A stretch of 34,616 bases of DNA from Microvirga splendida. GTDB taxonomy: Bacteria; Pseudomonadota; Alphaproteobacteria; Rhizobiales; Beijerinckiaceae. Position 1 is the first letter of the stretch, and every line of letters begins with the position of its first letter. Position numbers and translations under genes: made by a program. Positions 1 through 7,871 of the stretch are shown piece by piece. The notes under the pieces are model-generated. The model made no database searches. It was not told where the DNA came from and saw only the letters and a program-made list of their open reading frames with translations. Location: the NCBI RefSeq assembly GCF_016427565.1, contig NZ_JAELXT010000039.1:1-34616 (forward strand), written 5' to 3'.

Positions 1-84
1 ATGGAGAACTTGGCCCATAGCGCGTCCCTCCATCCTGAGGATAATATCGCACCATCAAACCCTGGGATCAAACATCTAGACCGC

Positions 85-100
85 CGCACCTCCCGGTGCG
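85..100 (-). terminator. small hairpin downstream of the lysR gene
   Basis: CGCACC and GGTGCG form a 6-bp perfect stem with a 4-nt loop. It lies about 50 bases past the stop codon of the leftward lysR gene. No clear T-tract follows, so a terminator role is only possible. The first 149 bases otherwise show no convincing gene; the reading frame open from base 1 stops at 124-126. Confidence 0.22.
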
Positions 101-149
101 CGCGATCCGCTCGTTTGCTGCTATGAGAGTAGCTTCCGGCCGCTGTCCG

Positions 150-1046
150 TCACGAGGACGCCTGCACCTCTTCCAGCAGCCATTTCCGAAAAGCTTCCAG
201 TCCGGGACGCATGGCGCGATCTTCGGGCGTCGTGAACCAGTAGGCGTTGCGGCTTTTAAAGCCGAGCCCGGCCGGATTGACCAAACGCCCAGTCTCAAGC
301 TCCTCCTGCACGAGCCGGCGCGGAACCAACGCGAGTCCTTGGCCGGAGATCGCCGCTCGGATGACAAGCGAATAGAACCCAAACCGAGTCGTGTGGACGG
401 GTGTGAAGTCGCCGAGCCCATGTGCCTCGGCAAACTCGCTCCAGCGCAGGGGCGTTTGGAAATGGTCGAGTACGGTGTAGCGGCGAACATCTCTCGCCGT
501 CTCGATGCCTCCCAAGCGCGCAACGAAGGATGGAGCGCCAACCAGAGCGACATCGCGGCCGAACAAGTAGTCGCCTCGATGCCCCAACCATTCCCCCTCT
601 CCGAACCGGAACACCCCATCGGCCGCTTCCGCCGTGTCGGCCGTTACGAAAGTCGTAAACTGCACGTCGATCTCAGGATGGAGCTCCGCGAACCGTGAGA
701 AGCGCGGTACGAGCCAGCGGTCACCGATAATCGGCAGCACATGGAGCCGAACGGCCCAGGGTGAGGCCTTAAGGGCAGAGATGTGTGCGCTGCCTGTCTC
801 AAGCTCAGCAAGGGCACGGCGAACATGCTTTACGTAGATCCGCCCAGCTTCTGTCGGTACGAGGCCACGGCTGCTCCGGGCGAATAGGGAAATTCCCAAT
901 GTCTCCTCCAATCCCCGCAGATGCTTGCTTACAGCGCTCTGGGTTAGGTTGACGGCTGCGGCGGCGCCTGAGGCCGTACCATGTTCGGCCACAGAAAGAA
1001 GGACGCGGAGGGCGGTCATGGAGTTGGGGAGGCGCTGGATAGTCAT
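150..1046 (-). CDS. LysR-family transcriptional regulator
   Basis: A 298-aa cytoplasmic DNA-binding regulator. Residues about 8-65 form the LysR winged helix-turn-helix, with the hallmark run AAAVNLTQSAVSKHLRGLEE and then LGISLFAR. The rest is the periplasmic-binding-like effector domain, ending in the family-typical GQGLALVPRRLVQEEL segment. The length is normal for the family. The frame is open further upstream to 1205, but I start at the ATG at 1046 because the HTH begins a few residues later and the longer form would run into the divergent operon. It is transcribed away from the ArgH-like/ABC operon and most likely controls it, with the substrate or a product as effector. The HTH type resembles GcvA-like LysRs. 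Family is certain; target is inferred from position. Confidence 0.9.
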   Translation of the reverse strand: MTIQRLPNSMTALRVLLSVAEHGTASGAAAAVNLTQSAVSKHLRGLEETLGISLFARSSRGLVPTEAGRIYVKHVRRALAELETGSAHISALKASPWAVRLHVLPIIGDRWLVPRFSRFAELHPEIDVQFTTFVTADTAEAADGVFRFGEGEWLGHRGDYLFGRDVALVGAPSFVARLGGIETARDVRRYTVLDHFQTPLRWSEFAEAHGLGDFTPVHTTRFGFYSLVIRAAISGQGLALVPRRLVQEELETGRLVNPAGLGFKSRNAYWFTTPEDRAMRPGLEAFRKWLLEEVQASS

Positions 1047-1174
1047 GGGCCCGGGTACAGTGAGAAGATGCGGAACAACGATCATTCTATTCCAAAAAAG
1101 AATACCGAGGAGAAAATTTTTCATTTGCCAGCCGCAGGTTCCCTTGGGACACCAAAGGGAAAAGGGAAACTGGC
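1047..1174. promoter_or_regulatory. divergent promoter region with two inverted repeats
   Basis: This 128-bp gap separates the lysR gene from the ArgH-like operon and is AT-rich in the middle, unlike its surroundings. TATTC-N7-GAATA at 1088-1104 is a perfect 5-bp inverted repeat and contains a T-N11-A core typical of LysR sites. GAAAA-T-TTTTC at 1112-1122 is a second perfect inverted repeat. AAGGGAAA just before the ATG at 1175 is a reasonable ribosome-binding site. LysR binding is inferred. Confidence 0.55.
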
Positions 1175-2599
1175 ATGACCTCAACCAACGTCCTGTGGGC
1201 TTCACGCTTTCGCTCGGGCCCTGCCCCGGAGCTCATGGCTCTCTCGCGCTCCGATGTCAGCCATTACCGCCTAGCTGCTTATGATCTCGCCGCCTCATTC
1301 TCCCATGCGCGGGAGCTGGTAAGGGCCAAGCTGCTCACTCAGGACGAAGGCGAGTTGATTGAGAAGGCCCTTAGAGCTCTTAAGGCCGAAATCATCGCTG
1401 GAACCCTCGCTCCATCCGAGCAGGACGAGGATGTACACACATTTCTGGAGCGAGCGCTCATCGAAAGGCTCGGACCGCTCGGCGGCAAGCTCCGGGCTGG
1501 ACGCTCGCGCAACGATCAGGCGGCCAACGACCTCAAACTCTATCTCCGGGATCAGGCTCGGCGCATCGTCATCGACCTGTTGAGCCTGCAGGAAGCTCTT
1601 ACTCTTCAGGCCGAACAGCACCTCGGGACCATAGCCCCCGGCTTTACCCATCTTCAGCCCGCGCAGCCAGTGAGCTTTGCGCACCAGCTCCTTGCTCACT
1701 CCCAGGGGTTTACTCGTGACATCGACCGCATGCAGGATTGGGATCGGCGCGCAGCTCGCTCTCCGCTTGGGGCGGCGGCCCTCGCGGGGTCAGCCATTGC
1801 CAAGTCGCCCGAACTCTCCGCCCGTGAACTCGGTTACGATGCTCCTTGTGAAAACTCGATTGATGCCGTCGGCAGCCGCGATCACGTAACGGAGTTTCTA
1901 TTTGTTGCCGCAATGATCGGCGTGAACCTTTCCCGCCTAGCCGAGGAGATCTTCCTCTGGTCCTCGCGCCAATTCCGCTGGATCGCGCTCGACGATGCTT
2001 ATGCGACCGGCTCGTCCATCATGCCACAGAAGAAGAACGCCGATATTGCGGAACTGACCCGTGGTCGCGCGGCACGCCTCATCGGCGGTGTCGGCACGAT
2101 GCTAACGGCGCTCAAGGGGTTGCCCTTCGCCTACAATCGCGATCTCGTGGAAGACAAGCGGGCTGCATTCGAGGCAGTCGATACCTTGACTCTCGTGCTA
2201 CCGGCCATGGCCGGAATGGTTCGGACGATGCAGGTTAATGTGGACGAAATGCGCCGTCAGGCAACGGATGGCTTCACACTCGCCACCGAAGTGGCCGACT
2301 GGCTCGCTCGTCAGGGTGTACCCTTTTCGGAGGCTCACGAGATCACCGGCCGCCTGGTCCGATATTGCGAGGACCGCAATATCGGCCTTGAGGATTTGAG
2401 CGCAGACGATCTAGCGGCAGTGGACCCGCGCCTGACCCCGGCCCTTATGGCGAGCCTGACGCCCGATGCTGCCGTCAGGACCCGTGACGGCTACGGCGGA
2501 ACCGCTCCGCTCCGGGTCGCTGAACAGCTTGTTCGCCTACGTTCGGATTTCGACACACAGCGCGAATGGGCGATGCGCTATGACGGTCCGCAGATCTGA
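1175..2599 (+). CDS. argininosuccinate-lyase-family C-N lyase
   Basis: A 474-aa cytoplasmic enzyme of the aspartase/fumarase superfamily, closest in motif content to argininosuccinate lyase. The family cleaves N-substituted aspartates to fumarate plus an amine or guanidine. Visible motifs are WASRF (8-12; WGGRF in housekeeping ArgH), EDVH (86-89), AGRSRNDQ (108-115), FTHLQPAQP with the catalytic His159, and the superfamily signature GSSIMPQKKN (279-288) with the catalytic serine loop at Ser280-281. All active-site landmarks are present. It is followed after 24 bp by a complete polar amino acid ABC transporter and faces a LysR gene. This favours catabolism of an imported N-succinyl-type or related amino acid over arginine synthesis. 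Alternatives are an ordinary argH or an EDDS-lyase-like enzyme. The fold is certain; the substrate is unknown. Confidence 0.88.
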   Translation: MTSTNVLWASRFRSGPAPELMALSRSDVSHYRLAAYDLAASFSHARELVRAKLLTQDEGELIEKALRALKAEIIAGTLAPSEQDEDVHTFLERALIERLGPLGGKLRAGRSRNDQAANDLKLYLRDQARRIVIDLLSLQEALTLQAEQHLGTIAPGFTHLQPAQPVSFAHQLLAHSQGFTRDIDRMQDWDRRAARSPLGAAALAGSAIAKSPELSARELGYDAPCENSIDAVGSRDHVTEFLFVAAMIGVNLSRLAEEIFLWSSRQFRWIALDDAYATGSSIMPQKKNADIAELTRGRAARLIGGVGTMLTALKGLPFAYNRDLVEDKRAAFEAVDTLTLVLPAMAGMVRTMQVNVDEMRRQATDGFTLATEVADWLARQGVPFSEAHEITGRLVRYCEDRNIGLEDLSADDLAAVDPRLTPALMASLTPDAAVRTRDGYGGTAPLRVAEQLVRLRSDFDTQREWAMRYDGPQI

Positions 2600-2623
2600 A
2601 CAGGCCGAACAGAGAGAACCGGA

Positions 2624-3532
2624 ATGAGCAGCAGCACCGCATCCTCCTTGATGGGAATGGAGAAGCCTGAGCGTTTCGATCCGTCCATCGCGCATCTTAC
2701 TCATGTGCCGCGCCGCCACTACGGACGCTGGATCGCGAGCGCCCTGATCCTCGCGGCGTTTGCCTATGTGATAAAGGCATTCGCAGAGGGGCAGATCGAC
2801 TGGACGGTCGTTGGGCAGTTCTTCACGGCCCAATCCATCATCAGCGGTCTTGGCAACACAATCATCATGACCGTCTGCGCCATGGCTCTGGGCATCGCGC
2901 TCGGTGTCCTGTTCGCCATCATGGTGATGTCACCCAATCCGGTACTGAAGGGCGTCGCGGTTTTCTACATCTGGTTCTTCCGCGGCACACCGCTTCTTCT
3001 TCAGCTTTTAATCTGGTTCAATCTTGCGCTGGTGTTCCCGCGCATCGGCATTCCGGGCCTGTTCGAGGCTCGCATGGTCGATGTGATGACCCCGTTCGTG
3101 GCAACGCTGCTCGGCCTTGGCATCAATCAGGGCGCCTACACGGCAGAAGTTGTGCGCTCAGGCATCCTATCGGTCGATGCGGGCCAGACAGAAGCGGCCA
3201 AGGCTATCGGCATGACGCGCCTGACGACCCTGCGCCGTATTGTTCTTCCGCAGGCCATGCGGGTCATCATACCGCCGGTTGGCAATGAGGTGATCAGTAT
3301 GGTGAAGCTCACCTCCATTGCGAGCGTGATTGGGTTCGCCGAGGTGCTGCGCAACGCACAGACGATCTACTTCGCCAATGCACGGGTAATCGAACTCCTG
3401 ATTGTGTCCGCTGGCTGGTATCTGATCATCGTGACAGTTCTGAGCATCGCTCAGCATTTCCTTGAACGCTATTTCGCGAAAGGCTCGGGCCGCCGGTCTC
3501 GTCCGATGGTTCGCCCGGCCGTGGAGAGTTGA
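2624..3532 (+). CDS. polar amino acid ABC transporter permease
   Basis: A 302-aa inner-membrane permease of the HisMQ/GlnP family. After a cytoplasmic N-terminus of about 30 residues there is a first membrane segment (SALILAAFAYVIKAF) and a periplasmic loop. The BPD_transp core then begins with GLGNTIIMTVCAMALGIALG, where family members usually have G..TL.....S. IWFFRGTPLLLQL (about residues 116-128) is the family hallmark, and the EAA loop is in EAAKAIGMTRLTTLRRIVLPQAMR. Only one permease gene is present, so it would act as a homodimer. It sits between the ArgH-like enzyme and the ATPase in one operon. The C-terminus is basic and cytoplasmic. Substrate class (polar or charged amino acid) follows from the family. 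Confidence 0.93.
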   Translation: MSSSTASSLMGMEKPERFDPSIAHLTHVPRRHYGRWIASALILAAFAYVIKAFAEGQIDWTVVGQFFTAQSIISGLGNTIIMTVCAMALGIALGVLFAIMVMSPNPVLKGVAVFYIWFFRGTPLLLQLLIWFNLALVFPRIGIPGLFEARMVDVMTPFVATLLGLGINQGAYTAEVVRSGILSVDAGQTEAAKAIGMTRLTTLRRIVLPQAMRVIIPPVGNEVISMVKLTSIASVIGFAEVLRNAQTIYFANARVIELLIVSAGWYLIIVTVLSIAQHFLERYFAKGSGRRSRPMVRPAVES

Positions 3533-3535
3533 GCC

Positions 3536-4300
3536 ATGATGCCGATCGTTGTTGCAGCCGACGTCCGCAAAGCATTCGGCTCAGTTCAGGCCCTCGACGG
3601 TGTGTCGATTGAAATTCCCGCCGGCCAAGTGCTCTGCATCGTTGGGCCCTCAGGATCGGGCAAGAGCACGCTTCTTCGCTGCATCAACCAGCTGGAGAGG
3701 ATCGACTCGGGAGCCATCTGGGTCGACGGCGAGCTCATCGGCTACCGGCGCGTTGGCAACAAGCTTTATGAGTTGACCGACGCGGAAATTGCTCGTCAAC
3801 GGCTGTCGAGCGGTATGGTGTTCCAGCGCTTCAATCTATTCCAGCACATGACGGCACTTGAGAATATTGTCGAAGGCCCAGTAATCGTGCAGAAGCGCCG
3901 TCGCAACGAAGTCATTGACGAAGCTATGGCGCTACTGAAGCGCGTGGGGCTTTCGGAAAAGCGTGATGCCTATCCGTCGGAACTCTCTGGCGGTCAGCAG
4001 CAGCGTGTGGCCATTGCCCGTGCGCTCGCAATGAAGCCCAAGCTGATGCTTTTCGACGAACCGACCTCGGCACTCGACCCAGAGTTGGTTGGCGAGGTTC
4101 TGGCTGTCATGAGAGACCTGGCTCGCTCTGGCATGACGATGATTGTCGTGACCCACGAGCTTGGATTTGCACGCGAGGTTGCGAACGAAGTAGTCTTCAT
4201 GGATCGGGGGGCCATTGTGGAACGGGGCTCGCCGCAAGAGGTGCTGGTGCACCCGAAACAGCAGAGAACGCGCGATTTCATCGCGGCGGTACTCGCTTGA
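3536..4300 (+). CDS. polar amino acid ABC transporter ATP-binding protein
   Basis: A 254-aa ATPase of the GlnQ/HisP family that energises the permease encoded 3 bp upstream. Walker A is GPSGSGKST (about residues 38-46), the Q-loop lies in GMVFQRFNLFQHM, the ABC signature is LSGGQQQRVAIARAL, Walker B is LMLFDEPTSALDPE, and the switch histidine is in VVTHELGFAREVA. The insert between Walker A and the Q-loop (YRRVGNKLYELTDAEIARQR) is typical of the polar amino acid subfamily. The length is normal. ATG codons at 3536 and 3539 are both possible starts, with GGAGAG upstream. Confidence 0.94.
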   Translation: MMPIVVAADVRKAFGSVQALDGVSIEIPAGQVLCIVGPSGSGKSTLLRCINQLERIDSGAIWVDGELIGYRRVGNKLYELTDAEIARQRLSSGMVFQRFNLFQHMTALENIVEGPVIVQKRRRNEVIDEAMALLKRVGLSEKRDAYPSELSGGQQQRVAIARALAMKPKLMLFDEPTSALDPELVGEVLAVMRDLARSGMTMIVVTHELGFAREVANEVVFMDRGAIVERGSPQEVLVHPKQQRTRDFIAAVLA

Positions 4301-4330
4301 TAAATGTTCCCCAGGAAAGGACCGACGACA

Positions 4331-5164
4331 ATGAAACTGACAGCAGGTTTGATCGCGAGCGTGATTGCTTTGAGCTTTGGGACTATGTCCCACGCGGCGG
4401 AACTTCCGGATCGCATCAAAAAAGCCGGGAAGATTGTCGTAGCGACTATGCCGAACTATGCGCCAATCACCTTTAAGGATCCGGCTACGAACAAGCTCAC
4501 AGGCTTTGATATCGATCTCGGCGAGGCTCTCGCGAAGGAACTCGGCGTTGGCATCGAGTGGCAGGAAATTGCCTTCGCACAAATGATCCCGTCACTTCAG
4601 ACAGGGCGGGTCGACATCGCGCTTGCCGGAATGAGCGATCTTCCGGCCCGCCGTGAGATCGTAGACTTCGTAGACTACATGAAATCCGGCGCGCAGTTCT
4701 ACACCTCGCCTGCCATGGCGGCGACCATCAAGACGCCCGAAGATCTGTGCGGCAAGAAAGTCGGTGCGAGCCGCTCCACCAATTGGCCCCGGCAGATCGG
4801 CGAGTGGAGCCAAGCTAACTGCGTGGCGAGGGGAAAGCGCGCCGTTGAGGCCATCGGCACCGAGGGTTCGGCGGATGCTCGTACACAGCTGAAGACACAA
4901 CGCCTTGATGCAGCGGTTCAGGGCAACGAGACACTGCCGTACTTCCAGTCGCAGGAGCCGAACAGCTATGTGCTCATCGGCGAAGCCTTCACGGTTTCCC
5001 TCTCCGGCATTCCAGTGCTCAAGACTGAAACCCAGCTGCGCGACGCCATCAAGGAAGGGCTCGAGCGCCTTCAACAGAAAGGCATCTATGACGAGATTGT
5101 GAAAAAGTACGGTCTTCAAGCGAATAAGCTGACGCCCATCACGATCAATCAGGGTAAGGACTAA
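4331..5164 (+). CDS. polar amino acid ABC transporter substrate-binding protein
   Basis: A 277-aa periplasmic binding protein (SBP_bac_3 family). It starts with a Sec signal peptide, MKLTAGLIASVIALSFGTMS, with probable cleavage after HAA. The mature domain begins LPDRIKKAGKIVVATMPNYAP and contains the family core GFDIDLGEALAKELG and RVDIALAGMSDLPARREIVDF; the Arg pair there is in the position that binds the ligand alpha-carboxylate in relatives. Two cysteines in the mature protein could form a disulfide. The ATG at 4331 is chosen because it begins the signal peptide and has AGGAAAGG upstream; an ATG at 4304 would add nine unrelated residues. It is the last gene of the operon and is followed by a strong hairpin. 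The ligand cannot be read from the sequence. Confidence 0.92.
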   Translation: MKLTAGLIASVIALSFGTMSHAAELPDRIKKAGKIVVATMPNYAPITFKDPATNKLTGFDIDLGEALAKELGVGIEWQEIAFAQMIPSLQTGRVDIALAGMSDLPARREIVDFVDYMKSGAQFYTSPAMAATIKTPEDLCGKKVGASRSTNWPRQIGEWSQANCVARGKRAVEAIGTEGSADARTQLKTQRLDAAVQGNETLPYFQSQEPNSYVLIGEAFTVSLSGIPVLKTETQLRDAIKEGLERLQQKGIYDEIVKKYGLQANKLTPITINQGKD

Positions 5165-5169
5165 ACACG

Positions 5170-5205
5170 GTGACGGGTTCGCGCGATGATGCGTGAGCCC
5201 GTCAC
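5170..5205 (+). terminator. long hairpin ending the ArgH-like/ABC operon
   Basis: GTGACGGGTTCGCGC pairs with GCGTGAGCCCGTCAC to give a stem of about 15 bp (two G-T pairs) and the 6-nt loop GATGAT. It starts five bases after the stop codon of the binding protein. Only a weak T-rich stretch (TATCTT) follows. It also lies beyond the end of the convergent GNAT gene, so it could end transcription from both sides. Confidence 0.6.
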
Positions 5206-5256
5206 TATCTTGATCGGCGGCACCAAATGAGTCGGATGTCACACGTTGTTGGGCAT

Positions 5257-5805
5257 TCAAAAACTGCGCTCCTCCTCCTGCGCTACTAGCGCCGGAAGAT
5301 CTTCCCAGACATACAGGTGGTTATCTGAGCGCCAGATAGGACCAGGATCGGTGTAGTTCCCTACCCTTGTGCCCCTCATCCCATCATAGAAAGTGATGGC
5401 TGGACTGTTCCCGGCAACCACACCAAGCCCTACGCCGCTGTAACCGGCTTCCTTCATATGACGCGCGAGGTGAAGCAGGAGTTTGCGGCCAACGCCCCTA
5501 CGCTTAAATGCGGCTCCGACATAGAGAAACTTGATCTCGGCCCGGCTCTGAAAGATCTCGTGCGAGGCTGGTCCTGCCATCCCGAAGCCTGCCAGTTGCC
5601 CGTCGACCTCTGCAACCAGAATAGTCTGCTCACCACCTTTTCTAGCAAGCATGCGTTGCCACCGGTCGAGCCTGACCTCCTCCGTCACGGCGGTAAATGC
5701 GGCCTGCGGAGCAAGGCCTCGATAGGTCTCTCGCCACGTATGAAAATGCAACCGTGCAATCAGCATTGCATCCGCTTCCTGTGCCGAACGGATCGAGATA
5801 GTCAT
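5257..5805 (-). CDS. GNAT-family N-acetyltransferase
   Basis: A 182-aa single-domain GNAT enzyme that would transfer an acetyl group from acetyl-CoA to a small molecule or protein amine. The N-terminal IRSAQEADAMLIARLHFHTWRETYRG is typical of the RimI-like/YhbS-type group. Motif A is at about residues 92-116 (EIKFLYVGAAFKRRGVGRKLL), with RRGVGR as the CoA pyrophosphate loop, and motif B follows (GLGVVAGNSPAITFYDGMRGTRVG). The ATG at 5805 is preceded by AAGGA with a 4-base spacer. It stands alone, convergent to the ABC operon, with no sign of a shared function. The acceptor is unknown. Confidence 0.9.
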   Translation of the reverse strand: MTISIRSAQEADAMLIARLHFHTWRETYRGLAPQAAFTAVTEEVRLDRWQRMLARKGGEQTILVAEVDGQLAGFGMAGPASHEIFQSRAEIKFLYVGAAFKRRGVGRKLLLHLARHMKEAGYSGVGLGVVAGNSPAITFYDGMRGTRVGNYTDPGPIWRSDNHLYVWEDLPALVAQEEERSF

Positions 5806-6194
5806 GTTGTCCTTATTGTCTCGTGGTAACCATTAGCTGCGGCCTACCTCTCACATCCCGACAATAGAGCCAAGTCCGCATTGATCTTAGAACAGCGCTT
5901 CAAAAAGGGTTTCGCCGATCGCCGCTGTTTTGCCCATGCACGCCGCGACCGGCACTGGTGCGGCCATCTGTATCGGGTCACCCCAAGGAATCCTCTGCCT
6001 TCACGAACGTCTGCTGCTCCTGCCTTAAGCCGACCTTCGCCTCACTTCTGCCTCGTGCCAGCTACTGACGTTTACCATGTAGGCGAGTTCAGTGGCTCCC
6101 CCCGACATGCCTATGTTCGAGGCTCTGCCATTGAAGGCCCTGATCTCACGCGTACCAGCTAAATTTGCAGGCAGAATGTTTGCGGCGAAGCTAT
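5806..6194. other. 389-bp intergenic region holding repeat copy 1
   Basis: No convincing gene is seen. An ATG-initiated frame on the plus strand (5881-6162) has no ribosome-binding site, has a composition unlike its neighbours and runs straight through the repeat at 5974-6060, so I read it as chance. The right part would hold the end of the long leftward operon, but I see no strong terminator hairpin. Confidence 0.6.
5974..6060 (+). repeat. degenerate dispersed repeat, copy 1
   Basis: This segment aligns with 25897-25981 and 27604-27691 in the same orientation. Shared landmarks are CGGGTCAC, ATCC(C/T), GAACGTC, TCCTG, GAC(C/A)TTC and a final GTGCCA. By eye it is about 65 percent identical to copy 3 with a single gap. 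Similarity continues weakly to about 6089 (TTTACCAT versus TTTCCAT). All three copies are outside genes. Confidence 0.6.
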
Positions 6195-6644
6195 TCAACC
6201 TGCTCCGAGGACCTTCCAGATACCTTGTGCGGAGGCGACGGCGCGCTCGCCTACAACCAGGGTTCCGCGCATAAACAGGATTGAGCGGGTGCGGCGGACC
6301 ACTTGCGCCGCGACTTCGACGAATTCGCCTACGCCGACAGGCGCAATGAACTGGGTATCAAGTTGGATCGTAGCCTGTGGCAGACCGCCATTGACCTCCC
6401 TTGCGGTTAGGCCGAGAGCCTGATCGGCGAACGCCATCAACATGCCTCCGTGCACCACGCCCCGGCGGTTGAGGTGCTTCTCCTCGGCTACAAAGCCGAA
6501 CCGCAAGCTCTCCCCTTCGCCGTGCTGCCATAAGGGACCGACGAGGGTCATCAGACCGGGCTCGTCGTCGCGCACGGTCCATCCCGCGTCCGGCGGATCG
6601 AACGGCGAGATCGGGGGCTCCTGATCCAGCGGCTTGTCACTCAT
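6195..6644 (-). CDS. hotdog-fold thioesterase, PaaI type
   Basis: A 149-aa cytoplasmic acyl-CoA thioesterase of the PaaI/4HBT family. The hotdog core runs from about residue 40. RRGVVHGGMLMAFADQALGL (about 60-79) carries the HGG motif of the family, followed by the catalytic acidic position in ADQALG. TIQLDTQFIAPVGVGEFVEVAA is the matching central strand. The N-terminal PISPFDPPDAGWTVRDDEPG is a common lead-in in Rhizobiales homologues. GAGGA stands 7 bases before the ATG. It is the last gene of the leftward arm. A clean-up role, freeing CoA from stalled or toxic intermediates as PaaI does in phenylacetate catabolism, fits the context. Confidence 0.88.
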   Translation of the reverse strand: MSDKPLDQEPPISPFDPPDAGWTVRDDEPGLMTLVGPLWQHGEGESLRFGFVAEEKHLNRRGVVHGGMLMAFADQALGLTAREVNGGLPQATIQLDTQFIAPVGVGEFVEVAAQVVRRTRSILFMRGTLVVGERAVASAQGIWKVLGAG

Positions 6645-6668
6645 TCGGAATTCCTCGTAGCGTACTCT

Positions 6669-7862
6669 TCAGCCGGTGAGCGCCTTCGCCTCCAGTTGGT
6701 CGATGTCCTGCTCGGACATTCCAAGCTCACGGGCGAGGACCTCACGGGTGTGCTCGCCCAAGCGTGGCGGCGTGACCGGTGGACATACGGGAGTATCCGA
6801 CAGCCGCAGCGGCGAGGCCGTCAGCCGCAAGCGTCCGTGACGGTCATCCGGCACCTCGACGACAACGTTGCGCTCCACGATTTCGGGGCTGGCGAAGACC
6901 TGGGACACGTTGCGCACCTGGCCCGCCGGAACCCCTGCCCGCTTGAGCGTTCCTATCCATTCGGACGTCGTTCGTGTCCTGAAGAGTTCGGCCAGAGCAG
7001 GGATTAGGGTCGAACGGTTGAGAACCCGATCACGGTTCTTCCTGTAGCGTTCGTCATCCCAGAGGTCGGGCCGCTGGAGCACCTGGAGGCAGAGATTGCG
7101 GAACTGCTGATCGTTGCCGACGGCCAGGGCCAGCACCCCATCGGCCGTATCGAAGATCTGGTAGGGGACAACGGTCGCATGCGCATTGCCGAAGCGCTTG
7201 GGCTCGTTGCCGGTCGCCAGATAGCCGGTGCCGACATTTGCCAGCAGCGCGACTGCGGATTCAAAGAGGGAAAGATCGATCAACTGCCCGCGCCCGGTCT
7301 TTTCGCGGGCGAGAAGCGCGGCAAGAATGGCCTGGGTGGCGTTCATGCCGGTCACCACGTCGGTGATCGCGATCCCATGCTTCATGGCCGACCCGTCCGG
7401 CTCGCCCGTGATCGCCATGAGGCCGCTCTCGGCTTGGATGGCGAAGTCGTAACCGGCCTCCTCGGCGCGGGAGCCTGTGCGGCCATAGCCCGATATCGAG
7501 CAATAGACCAGGCGCGGGTTGATGGCGGCAAGCTGCTCGTATCCCAGGCCGAAACGGTCCAGCGCGCCCTTGCGGAAGTTCTCGACGAGTACGTCCGCCT
7601 TGGCTGCGAGACGGCGCACGACCTCCTGTCCCTCGGGGGACTTCAGATCGAGCGCGACGGACATCTTCGAGCGGTTGCAGCACATGAAGTAGGTGGACTC
7701 GCCGCCGATCTCCGGTGGCATCCAGCTTCGCGTGTCGTCCCCGCGCGTCGGCTCTTCGATCTTCCAGACATCGGCGCCGAGATCCGCGAGCGTCTGCGTG
7801 CACCAGGGCCCAGCGAGCACGCGGGACAAGTCGAGGACTTTCACTCCCTCCAGGGCCTGCAT
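6669..7862 (-). CDS. family III CoA-transferase (CaiB/BaiF type), 397 aa
   Basis: A 397-aa cytoplasmic enzyme that moves CoA from an acyl-CoA donor to a free carboxylic acid. The N-terminal GVKVLDLSRVLAGPWCTQTL and LGADVWKIEEPTRGDDTR are family hallmarks. GLGYEQLAAINPRLVYCSISGYG and AGYDFAIQAESGLMAITGEP follow. The Asp in ITDVVTGMNATQAILAAL (about residue 168) matches the catalytic aspartate of formyl-CoA transferase and CaiB. The C-terminus has the usual LGEHTREVL. Length is normal. AGGAGA precedes the ATG. A second, shorter family III gene lies two genes upstream in the operon. Substrate cannot be read directly; context suggests activation of the imported acid or recycling of CoA from a dicarboxylic product. 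Confidence 0.93.
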   Translation of the reverse strand: MQALEGVKVLDLSRVLAGPWCTQTLADLGADVWKIEEPTRGDDTRSWMPPEIGGESTYFMCCNRSKMSVALDLKSPEGQEVVRRLAAKADVLVENFRKGALDRFGLGYEQLAAINPRLVYCSISGYGRTGSRAEEAGYDFAIQAESGLMAITGEPDGSAMKHGIAITDVVTGMNATQAILAALLAREKTGRGQLIDLSLFESAVALLANVGTGYLATGNEPKRFGNAHATVVPYQIFDTADGVLALAVGNDQQFRNLCLQVLQRPDLWDDERYRKNRDRVLNRSTLIPALAELFRTRTTSEWIGTLKRAGVPAGQVRNVSQVFASPEIVERNVVVEVPDDRHGRLRLTASPLRLSDTPVCPPVTPPRLGEHTREVLARELGMSEQDIDQLEAKALTG

Positions 7863-7871
7863 GGATCTCTC

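Noticed and set aside
5881..6162. 93-codon plus-strand frame in the gap before the thioesterase gene
   Set aside because: No ribosome-binding site, unusual composition, and it passes through a dispersed repeat whose other copies are read in different contexts.
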